From positions 1 to 10,605 of the forward strand of contig JADZGG010000060.1 in assembly GCA_020854015.1 (NCBI GenBank): 10,605 bases of DNA, given 5' to 3'. Source of the DNA: Flavobacteriales bacterium. GTDB lineage: Bacteria > Bacteroidota > Bacteroidia > Flavobacteriales_F > PHOS-HE28. This document shows positions 1 to 5,102 of the stretch, one piece after another (position 1 is the stretch's first letter; each line of letters starts with the position of its first letter). The notes under the pieces are model-generated. The model was not told the origin of the DNA, made no database searches, and was given only the letters and a program-made list of their open reading frames with translations. A program made the position numbers and the translations under genes.

Positions 1-1
1 A

Positions 2-628
2 GGCAACATCCACTTCGACTGCGTAGGCGACCTGGCCCTGGACCCGCAAGGCGGCGTGGTGGTGACCTGCGCCATCGCACAAACGCAGGACTACGACCCG
101 GGCCCCGGCGAGACGATCCTGGCGCCGCTGCAGGCCAACGACGTCTTCACCGCGCAATACACGGCCAACGGCGACTTCCTGTGGGTGCGCATGGTGAACA
201 GTCCGGAGAGCTTCGATACCTCCAACGGCGCCGCGGTGGACCAGCTGGGCAATGTGTTCATGACGGGCACCTTCTCGGATACGGCCGTGTTCTATCCGGG
301 ACCTTCCGATACGCTCTATTGGAACGGTGGCAGCACCATCTACACGGTGAAGTACGGCGTGGACCTGACCACCGCGCTGAGCGAGACCCCGGCGCACGCC
401 ACCCTGCAACTGTATCCCAACCCGACCAACGATCCGCTGACCCTCGCCGGTGCCTTCGAGCGCGGCGATGCGCTGCAGGTGCTGGATGCGGCCGGCCGCC
501 AAGTGATGCGCCTCACCGCGCAGGAGCACGTGATGCAGCTGTCCGTGCGCGACCTGCGGCCGGGCACCTACACGCTGCACTGGCGCGGTGCGAAGGGGCA
601 GGGCAGTGCGCGGTTCGTGGTGATGTGA
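2..628 (+). CDS. Secreted beta-propeller-type protein with T9SS type A sorting domain, 3' part only
   Basis: The reading frame is open from the left edge, so the gene starts outside the window and only the last 208 residues are seen. The first two thirds carry repeated motifs of the SBBP (beta-propeller) kind: 'DLALDPQGGVVV...DYDPGPGE...DVFTAQYTANGDFLWVR', then 'AAVDQLGNVFMTGTF...DTLYWNGGSTIYTVKY'. The last ~75 residues begin LYPNPTNDPLTL and run through VLDAAGRQVMRL and LRPGTYTLHW, the standard C-terminal type IX secretion sorting domain of Bacteroidota. The protein is therefore expected to cross the outer membrane through the T9SS and be released or anchored at the surface with the tail removed. 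Its specific function is unknown; such proteins are often large and built of repeats. It converges with the minus-strand gene ending at 696, with 67 bp between, in which I see no clear terminator hairpin. Confidence 0.9.
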   Translation, partial: GNIHFDCVGDLALDPQGGVVVTCAIAQTQDYDPGPGETILAPLQANDVFTAQYTANGDFLWVRMVNSPESFDTSNGAAVDQLGNVFMTGTFSDTAVFYPGPSDTLYWNGGSTIYTVKYGVDLTTALSETPAHATLQLYPNPTNDPLTLAGAFERGDALQVLDAAGRQVMRLTAQEHVMQLSVRDLRPGTYTLHWRGAKGQGSARFVVM

Positions 629-695
629 TGAATGGGTGCTTGCGCGTGGGTGGCTGGGGCGTTTGCGAGAGACGCTGGGGCGGTTCAATCGATGT

Positions 696-1160
696 TCACC
701 AGAACTTCCACCATGGCTTAGAGTGTGTTTCCATCCGCGCGGTCGTATTTCCACGAAGCGGATAGGCATTCTCTTTATACACGCGGCCTTCGATCCGCTT
801 ACCATCCTTGGTCAATATCACGCCTTGTCCGGACAGCATCCCGTGGATCTCATTCTGCGGCGTGATGACGACCTTGATCTCTGCTGAACTGATGTGATCG
901 GGCGGGAAACCCTTGATCCGCAGTTCAGACCTGATGTGTTCGTTCAACCTCGGCAAATAGCTCAAGATCCCGGGAGTCGAGAATTCCTCAGGGTCGACGC
1001 GATGCGCAAGTAGGTCGATGCGACCTTGGCGCACACCCGTGCGCATAGCCGTCTCCCATAAATGATCGGCCATGTATCCGTTGCGATGATAAGCCAGTGT
1101 GCTGAAGTACATCTGGACGATGTCGTTCGGCAAGCCGTTTAGTGCCTTGGCCTTTCGCAC
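696..1160 (-). CDS. Unrecognised 154-residue protein, last gene of the cassette array
   Basis: I do not recognise the family. The protein has a helical-looking N-terminal half (PNDIVQMYFSTLAYHRNGYMADHLWETAM...) and a second half with IDLLAHRVDPEEF, ELRIKGFPPDHIS and EIKVVITPQNEIHGMLSGQGVILTKDGKRIEGRVY, suggestive of a beta-rich domain, ending in a basic/aromatic KPWWKFW. There is no signal peptide or membrane helix, so it is probably cytoplasmic. The start is uncertain: GTG at 1160 is the first start after the in-frame stop that ends the upstream repeat tail (TGA at 1167-1169), and a later ATG (QMYFSTLAY) is possible. The gene reads in the same frame as the repeat tail, separated only by that TGA and two codons. 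By position it may be an immunity-like or effector-like cassette gene; that is inference only. Confidence 0.7.
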   Translation of the reverse strand: MRKAKALNGLPNDIVQMYFSTLAYHRNGYMADHLWETAMRTGVRQGRIDLLAHRVDPEEFSTPGILSYLPRLNEHIRSELRIKGFPPDHISSAEIKVVITPQNEIHGMLSGQGVILTKDGKRIEGRVYKENAYPLRGNTTARMETHSKPWWKFW

Positions 1161-1166
1161 GGTTGA

Positions 1167-1256
1167 TCACGTCTGCAAGACGCCCATATTGAACTCGCGG
1201 GTTGCCGGCGATCGCGAGGCAGCTTCGATACCCAACAAGACCCATGTCCGTCTATC
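1167..1256 (-). repeat. Cassette-flank repeat, copy 1 (long form), upstream of the gene at 696-1160
   Basis: One of the two best-preserved copies of the repeated segment. On the minus strand it reads DRRTWVLLGIEAASRS followed by PATREFNMGVLQT and a TGA stop, 29 codons without interruption. It matches the copy at 2620-2721 residue for residue over most of its length (RTWVxLGIEAASRS, ATREFNMGxLQ). The frame stays open further upstream to the end of the SUKH-like gene, so similarity may extend a few residues further (GDPLD against GPMD). It lies in the 131-bp gap between the genes at 1292-1672 and 696-1160. It looks like the C-terminal end of a protein-coding gene without its body. Confidence 0.8.
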
Positions 1257-1291
1257 CAGCGGATCGCCGACAGTTGACCGAGCTGCGGTGG

Positions 1292-1672
1292 TCAGAGGCG
1301 CCATCCTTTGTTCCATAGGGTTCGCTTTTGAGGTAGGCTCTTGATGTGCTCCACGTAAGCCGAAAGCGATGGAGAGAACTCCCATTTGAGCCCCTTCTTA
1401 AGGTCGCGGACGAACACCGGTGAGGAACGACGGTCAGCATCCATGTAATAGACATCCTTCCCGAGCACTCCGCCTATTAAGAAGGGTTGACGAACATCCG
1501 GGGTCAAGAGTTCAAGGTTGATCGGATCCGCTGAAATGACCGGTTCATTGATGAGCATTTCGTGACCACCATCTTCGGTGGAGAAGGGATAGGCGAGCAT
1601 GACCTCACGGTAGTCGTCCGGTAATGCAAAGCCCAAGGCTTCTTCCATGTTTTCCAAGTCCTGAGCGGTCAT
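1292..1672 (-). CDS. SMI1/KNR4 (SUKH) family protein, probable immunity protein
   Basis: A 126-residue protein. The N-terminus, LENMEEALGFALPDDYREVMLAYP (residues 6-29), has the pattern of SUKH/SMI1-KNR4 domains: a helix, then 'LPxDY' and a helix ending near a small residue and proline. The middle (NLELLTPDVRQPFLIGGVLGKDVYYMDADRRSSPVFVRDLKKGLKWEFSPSLSAYVEHI) fits the usual strand-rich core, with DVYYMD in the place of the family's 'G-D-xxxxD' strand, and a closing helix. The length is normal for the family. Bacterial SUKH proteins are best known as immunity proteins that bind nuclease and other toxins of polymorphic toxin systems; some have other roles. No signal peptide is seen, so it should be cytoplasmic. 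The ATG overlaps the stop of the upstream repeat tail (ATGA at 1669-1672), which supports this start and suggests translational coupling. No cognate toxin is visible nearby. Confidence 0.75.
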   Translation of the reverse strand: MTAQDLENMEEALGFALPDDYREVMLAYPFSTEDGGHEMLINEPVISADPINLELLTPDVRQPFLIGGVLGKDVYYMDADRRSSPVFVRDLKKGLKWEFSPSLSAYVEHIKSLPQKRTLWNKGWRL

Positions 1673-1716
1673 TGATCTTCAAGTTTGAAGTGCCCCATGT
1701 TGAACTCCGGTGTGGC
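1669..1716 (-). repeat. Cassette-flank repeat, copy 2 (short), upstream of the SUKH-like gene
   Basis: On the minus strand it reads ATPEFNMGHFKLEDQ and TGA. The ATPEFNMG part matches ATREFNMG of the other copies; the end has diverged and is a few codons longer. The plus-strand core TTGAACTCC is shared with the other four copies. The TGA overlaps the ATG of the SUKH-like gene. The frame is continuous upstream to the TAA stop of the gene at 1729-2088, with no start codon between, so this copy cannot be translated independently unless by reinitiation or readthrough. Confidence 0.65.
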
Positions 1717-1728
1717 CGGTGCGCCTAG

Positions 1729-2088
1729 TTAACGAGCTTGATATTCCAGTTGAAGAATGACCTCGTCAGGGTGCTTCTGGAGCTCCTTGGCGATCCGTAC
1801 GATCTTGGCCTGATCAAAGCACAGCCGTTTGGTGCTACAGGAGCAAAGCGAGCGCATGAAAGCGCTATCCATGCTAATTGGTTGTTGTGTTTTGAGGGCA
1901 AGGCATTGGGCGATCGTTTCGGCATCTTTCTTCTTCACGCCCAAGATCCGATACGAATGAAGGAAGATTGTGTCGGTGCCGTCCATTTGCGAGTATGCCT
2001 GCGATTCACAAGGGCATGGAGTCGCAATTCGCTTGACCGAGGGCCAAGCGATAATGGTGACCATTGCGGTAGCGATGAGTAGCTTCAT
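1729..2088 (-). CDS. Small exported Cys-rich hypothetical protein
   Basis: A 119-residue protein of unrecognised family. The N-terminus MKLLIATAMVTIIAWPSVKR looks like a signal peptide or membrane anchor (one lysine, then a hydrophobic stretch of about 15). Six cysteines follow, at residues 25, 27, 62, 82, 84 and 90, arranged as two C-x-C pairs (CPC, CSC) and two singles; an even number in an exported protein suggests disulfides. A lipoprotein is possible but the residues before C25 (IATP) are a poor lipobox. The rest is helical-looking (KKKDAETIAQCLALK; DQAKIVRIAKELQKHPDEVILQLEY). The start at 2088 is chosen because it begins the signal peptide and overlaps the stop of the repeat tail as ATGA. 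A longer frame upstream only reads the repeat out of frame. Confidence 0.65.
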   Translation of the reverse strand: MKLLIATAMVTIIAWPSVKRIATPCPCESQAYSQMDGTDTIFLHSYRILGVKKKDAETIAQCLALKTQQPISMDSAFMRSLCSCSTKRLCFDQAKIVRIAKELQKHPDEVILQLEYQAR

Positions 2089-2123
2089 GTCTGCAACACC
2101 TGCGTATTGAACTCCCGCGTCGC
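2085..2123 (-). repeat. Cassette-flank repeat, copy 3 (short), upstream of the Cys-rich gene
   Basis: On the minus strand it reads ATREFNTQVLQT then TGA, matching the tails of copies 1 and 4 (ATREFNMGVLQT, ATREFNMGLLQL). The plus-strand core TTGAACTCCCGCGTCGCC is shared closely with copies 4 and 5. It fills nearly the whole 40-bp gap between the OmpA-like gene ending at 2129 and the gene starting at 2088. Confidence 0.75.
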
Positions 2124-2132
2124 CCGGCTCAT
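2085..2132 (-). other. Possible 15-codon linking ORF (MSRATREFNTQVLQT) inside repeat copy 3
   Basis: The ATG at 2132 overlaps the TGA stop of the OmpA-like gene (ATGA), and its own TGA overlaps the ATG of the next gene (ATGA). A ribosome could therefore pass from one gene to the next by two successive stop-start overlaps. Whether the peptide matters, or only the coupling, cannot be told. It may equally be a chance ATG in front of a relic of the repeat. Confidence 0.3.
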
Positions 2133-2617
2133 GGCTTCCAGTTCCATTCAACGATGCTCAGATGAACCCTTCGATTCTCTTGACGCGCGGTTCGGCGCTC
2201 TTCCTCGGTTGCCATGCGATCGATGTTCAAGCTATCAATGAGCGAACCAGAAGCGCCTAGTGCTTCAAGTCTGAATCGGCTTACAGGAAATCCTCTCAAC
2301 ACGAGTGTATCACGAATCGTCAAGGCCCGGGCAAGCGATATTGAGTCAGGTCGGGCTTCTTGTGGATCTGCATATCCATGGACCCCAAGGACTGTTGTTG
2401 GGTTGTCCTGGAGCACATCAACCACCCAGTTCAAAAGAATGGTAGGTGCAGCACCCTCTCCTTGGCGCAGATAGAATGCAGAGTCCCTGAGAATGGTCGT
2501 TGAGTTTTCTTCAAACCAGAAGCGCGGGAGTTGTGTGCGAACTGGTGCAACAAGCGAAGACAGCACGCCAATGGCGGCAAGACCGATAATGAATGGTATG
2601 GCTCGTTGCGTGAGCAT
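2129..2617 (-). CDS. OmpA-like C-terminal domain protein, exported
   Basis: A 162-residue protein made of an N-terminal hydrophobic export signal (AIPFIIGLAAIGVLSSLV, residues 6-23) and one OmpA/MotB-type peptidoglycan-associating domain. The pattern is clear: FEENSTTILRDSAFY (35-49), a helix VVDVLQDNP, GVHGYAD (78-84) in the position of the canonical GHTD strand with the Asp kept, SISLARALTIRDTLVLRGF (92-110), RLEALG, and ENRRVHLSIVE at the end, where NRRV is the family signature. The protein is expected in the periplasm, bound to the cell wall. There is no beta-barrel, and the domain is nearly all of the mature protein. It is a paralogue of the neighbour at 2772-3302 (shared LPxxWxEENSTxxLRDxxxY). 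The start at 2617 begins the signal peptide; GTG at 2623 is an alternative. Confidence 0.75.
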   Translation of the reverse strand: MLTQRAIPFIIGLAAIGVLSSLVAPVRTQLPRFWFEENSTTILRDSAFYLRQGEGAAPTILLNWVVDVLQDNPTTVLGVHGYADPQEARPDSISLARALTIRDTLVLRGFPVSRFRLEALGASGSLIDSLNIDRMATEEERRTARQENRRVHLSIVEWNWKP

Positions 2618-2619
2618 GA

Positions 2620-2721
2620 TCACAACTGCAACAACCCCATATTGAACTCCCGTGTCGCCGTCCCGAGGCTTCGGGACCGGCTGGCCGCTTCGATGCCCAG
2701 GGAGACCCACGTCCGCGTATC
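2620..2721 (-). repeat. Cassette-flank repeat, copy 4 (long form), upstream of the OmpA-like gene
   Basis: The longest copy. On the minus strand it reads DTRTWVSLGIEAASRS, then RSLGTATREFNMGLLQL and TGA, 33 codons open. The frame continues upstream without a stop through LDPASASWQSVVIGPM, up to and past the end of the preceding gene at 2772. It shares RTWVxLGIEAASRS and ATREFNMGxLQ with copy 1, with a four-residue longer linker between. The TGA is 2 bp from the ATG of the OmpA-like gene. It looks like the C-terminus of a real protein, duplicated without its body. Confidence 0.8.
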
Positions 2722-2771
2722 CATCGGACCGATGACGACACTCTGCCACGATGCGCTTGCAGGATCAAGCG

Positions 2772-3302
2772 TCATTGCTTCGAAGTTGTTGTTATGTAGA
2801 AAGAGACTGTGCGATTGCAGATACGAGCCGCCAGCTGTTCTTCGCGCGTAGAGAGCTTGGTGATGATCTGCTCCGCAATAACCGGGTTAGTGACGCCCAT
2901 GGATACCGGGATCAGACGATCGGTAGCGATGCCTCGACGCATGAGATCCGTGCACGTGGTCCTTGCTCTTTGCATGGCGAGCGAATCCGGCTCTCGCTCG
3001 AGAAGATCTGCGTGTGCGCGGACCTGGAGCGTTAAGATCGAAGGGTTCTTCCGGAGGAGTTCAGCAATATGGTCGAGGACATCGTCCGGGCTTTTCAGCA
3101 TGCCGTGAGTCTCGACATCATACAGCCCCGTATCGCGGAGATAATGTGTCGAGTTCTCCTCGTACCAAAGGCTAGGCAGATGTTCCGTACGAAGGGGAGT
3201 TTCCCATACTCCAACTTGTTCATCGTGGGTTTGTGCGGCTCTTGTCGTAGCCCCTATGGAAGCCACGAGCAGAACAGTCCATATCAGGATCAGAGATCTC
3301 AT
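2772..3302 (-). CDS. OmpA-like C-terminal domain protein, exported, paralogue of its neighbour
   Basis: A 176-residue protein. MRSLILIWTVLLVASIGATTRAAQ is a good signal peptide with likely cleavage after the TRA at about residue 23. The mature part is a divergent OmpA-like domain: WYEENSTHYLRDTGLY (46-61), DDVLDHIAELLRKNP (73-87), LQVRAHAD (92-99, in place of the canonical GHTD strand with Asp kept), SLAMQRARTTCTDLMRRGI (107-125), a 'TDRL' turn, and CNRTVSFYI at the end, where the usual NRRV is changed to NRTV. Loss of one of those arginines could weaken cell-wall binding. It shares the LPxxWxEENST block with the gene at 2129-2617, so the two arose by duplication and then diverged strongly. 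The ATG overlaps the stop of repeat copy 5 (ATGA at 3299-3302). It is the first gene of the minus-strand array. Confidence 0.72.
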   Translation of the reverse strand: MRSLILIWTVLLVASIGATTRAAQTHDEQVGVWETPLRTEHLPSLWYEENSTHYLRDTGLYDVETHGMLKSPDDVLDHIAELLRKNPSILTLQVRAHADLLEREPDSLAMQRARTTCTDLMRRGIATDRLIPVSMGVTNPVIAEQIITKLSTREEQLAARICNRTVSFYITTTSKQ

Positions 3303-3337
3303 GACTGCCACACCCCCAAGTTGAACTCCCGCGTCGC
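3299..3337 (-). repeat. Cassette-flank repeat, copy 5, upstream of the first array gene
   Basis: On the minus strand it reads ATREFNLGVWQS and TGA, with the TGA overlapping the ATG of the gene at 2772-3302. The plus-strand core TTGAACTCCCGCGTCGC is the same as in copy 3. Further upstream, in another frame, AWVPHGG at about 3346-3370 could be a frameshifted remnant of the TWVSLGI block of copies 1 and 4, but that similarity is too short to trust. Confidence 0.7.
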
Positions 3338-3532
3338 TTGCAGTCTCAACCTCCATGAGGGACCCATGCGATAAAGATATCCGTTGACCCGCCGACAACC
3401 ATAACACCAGTGCTATCGGCCAGCCCTGCCTGCGACCTTCTTGCACAGAAGCACCTTCCTAGCGGCGGCACCCATGAAGCAGCTCGCCGACGTGCTGAGC
3501 CGATCCGATCTTCCCATACGACCGCACCCGAA

Positions 3533-4120
3533 GATCTTGGGACCGTCGCGCCATCGTGTGTGACCAACGCGCAGGATCTTCGGACGATCGCGGCTTCAGG
3601 CCTTACCGCGCTGCAGGATCTTGGGACCGCGGCAGCATCACATCGTATCAGCGCACGGGATGTTGGGACGATCACGCCATCACATGTGAGCACAGCACAA
3701 GATGTTGGGACGATCGCGTCATCACATGTGAGCACAGCACGAGATGTTGGGACGATCACGCCATCACATGTGAGCACGGCACAAGATGTTGGGACGATCG
3801 CGCCATCACATGTGAGCACGGCACGAGATGTTGGGACGATCGCGTCATCACATGTGATCAGAGCACAAGATGTTGGGACGATCGCGTCATCACATGTGAT
3901 CACGGCACCAGATGTTGGGACGATCGCGCCATCACATGTGATCACCGCACCAGATGTTGGGACGATCGCGCCATCATATGTGATCACGGCACGAGATGTT
4001 GGGACGATCGCGTCATCACATGTGATCACAGCACAAGATGTTGGGCCGATCGCCGCTTCAGACCGCAGCCCGCCACCGGATGATGGGACTGTCGCGCCTT
4101 CATTGCGCATGGTGGAACGC
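3533..4120. repeat. Tandem 42-bp repeat array, about 14 units
   Basis: Units of exactly 42 bp begin at 3533 and recur at 3575, 3617, 3659 and so on to 4079. The first three and the last two are degenerate; those starting at 3659-3995 are near-identical. Each begins GATSTTGGGACGATCG-like and holds the 10-bp palindrome TCACATGTGA (12 bp, ATCACATGTGAT, in about half). Units differ at a few fixed sites. Because 42 is a multiple of three and no unit has a stop in three frames, long frames stay open on both strands: 3410-4237 plus (14-residue repeat like DVGTIASSHVITAQ), 3556-4083 plus, and 3346-4176 minus (repeat like PTSCAVITCDDAIV). The unit differences change residues in both the main plus and the minus frame, so I see no evidence for coding in either. 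It could be a minisatellite, a protein-binding array, or a low-complexity protein gene. Together with flanks it fills 3303-4263, where I see no confident gene. Confidence 0.9.
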
Positions 4121-4263
4121 ATAAGGCACATGCGCGCTGCTTCAAGGCACAGGGCGGCAGCGGGTGCACTGTGCACGGGGCGCTACAGGGTGGAGCGGAG
4201 GCCGTCGTTGGAACCTCTGCCGGATGCCGTCCGTTGAAGCGGGGGATCAATACGTACAACGCC

Positions 4264-4896
4264 ATGTACACTGCATACGCTCAGGTCTGCCGCGGTACCA
4301 AGCGGCTGAAGCCCGCTGAACTGGCCGCGAGAGGCCGCCTTCATGTGAGCATGATGACGGACAACCCGGCCTTCCCCGACCCCACGCCCAGCTTGGACGA
4401 GCTGGCCCATGCGTGTGACGTGCTGGCGATGGCTTCCCAGGTCTATTCCTTCAACAAAGGGCGCCCGGACCTCAGTTTCCGCAAGACGGCCTACCAGGAG
4501 GTGAAGCAGAAGATCGCCGGCCTGGCCGGCTATGTGCAATCGATGATCAAAGGCGACCATGCTCTGGCGATGAGCGCGGGCTTCACCGTGAAGAAGAAGC
4601 GCCAACCAAGTGTTCCCGTGCAGGCCCCCCGACGCGTGGTGGCGCGGCGCACCCTGTATCCCGGCCGGATCGAGCTCCGCTGGAGCGCCGTGAAGCACCG
4701 ACAGATGTACGAAGTGCAGATCCGTACGACCGGTCCCGGGCCTGAGGAGGAATGGGCGCGGTTGGACGTGATCTCCAACAACCACCTGAACGTGGAGCAT
4801 CTGCAGAGCGACGTGTTCCACACCTTCCGCGTGATCGCCTACGGTGCGCTCGGCGCCAGCCCCGTGAGCGATATCGCCTCCGCAAAGCCTGCTTAG
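4264..4896 (+). CDS. Fibronectin type III domain-containing protein
   Basis: A 210-residue protein with two parts. Residues 1-110 are helical and carry a pattern known from many Bacteroidota FN3 proteins: 'LKPAELAARGRLHVSMMTDNPAFPDPTPSLDEL' followed by helices through AYQEVKQKIAGLAGYVQSMIKGDHALAMSAGF. Residues 120-208 form one FN3 domain: RIELRWSAVKHRQMYEVQIRTTG..., WARLDVISNNHLNVEHLQSDVFHTFRVIAYGALGASPVSDIASAKPA, with the strand-B Trp and strand-C Tyr of the fold. There is no clear signal peptide. The biochemical role is unknown. The start at 4264 has an upstream GGGGGA and lies just before the family-like N-terminal helix; the frame stays open further upstream to 4171 but that part looks non-family. 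Confidence 0.82.
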   Translation: MYTAYAQVCRGTKRLKPAELAARGRLHVSMMTDNPAFPDPTPSLDELAHACDVLAMASQVYSFNKGRPDLSFRKTAYQEVKQKIAGLAGYVQSMIKGDHALAMSAGFTVKKKRQPSVPVQAPRRVVARRTLYPGRIELRWSAVKHRQMYEVQIRTTGPGPEEEWARLDVISNNHLNVEHLQSDVFHTFRVIAYGALGASPVSDIASAKPA

Positions 4897-4952
4897 CGCC
4901 TGTTCAACATGACTTGGTCGGTCGGCCGGTGATCCGGGCCGTACCTTACACC

Positions 4953-5051
4953 ATGCGGAAAAAAGGACCCCCCATGCCTTGGGGGTATCGGCTGTTGGCC
5001 TTCGGCCTGGCGGTGCTCTTCGTGGGCTGGCTGGTGTTCATGGCCTGGTAG
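4953..5051 (+). CDS. Possible 32-residue single-membrane-helix protein
   Basis: A short frame, MRKKGPPMPWGYRLLAFGLAVLFVGWLVFMAW, with a basic N-terminus and one strongly hydrophobic helix (about residues 14-31). An inner ATG at 4974 is preceded at close range by AAAAAAGGA and could be the true start, giving 25 residues. It lies 56 bp after the FN3 gene on the same strand and ends 51 bp from the convergent RDD gene. Small single-helix membrane proteins of this kind exist but are not recognisable by sequence alone. A CCCCC/GGGGG hairpin (4968-4985) overlaps the second ATG and might limit translation. Confidence 0.4.
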   Translation: MRKKGPPMPWGYRLLAFGLAVLFVGWLVFMAW

Positions 5052-5102
5052 GCCGCGTCCGGTCAGAGGTCAGCACGTCGTCGGTCCGGGTGAAGCACAG
5101 GC

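Noticed and set aside
1167..3337. The repeated flanks as integron attC sites or CRISPR repeats
   Set aside because: The conserved TTGAACTC core does not fit RYYYAAC/GTTRRRY and I see no paired, imperfectly palindromic arms. The spacing of 400-680 bp and the genes between rule out a CRISPR array. The conservation is at peptide level with an open frame, which neither would explain.
3659..4036. TCACATGTGA palindromes as CRP/FNR-type operators
   Set aside because: CRP half-sites need a six-base spacer (TGTGA-N6-TCACA); here the halves run in the reverse order and abut, and no promoter is seen beside them.
3533..4120. The 42-bp array as a CRISPR locus
   Set aside because: The whole 42-bp unit is conserved, with no variable spacers, and no cas gene is in the window.
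4161..4180. GTGCAC-T-GTGCAC inverted repeat as an operator for the FN3 gene
   Set aside because: A single short palindrome about 90 bp from the start with no promoter motif next to it; common by chance in GC-rich DNA.
3410..4237. A confident repeat-protein gene on the plus strand, or its minus-strand rival at 3346-4176
   Set aside because: Open frames on both strands follow automatically from a stop-free unit whose length is a multiple of three. Unit differences change amino acids in both frames, and neither frame has a family-like start or domain.
4968..4985. CCCCC-loop-GGGGG hairpin as a rho-independent terminator for the FN3 gene
   Set aside because: It is not followed by a run of T and lies within the possible small membrane-protein frame.
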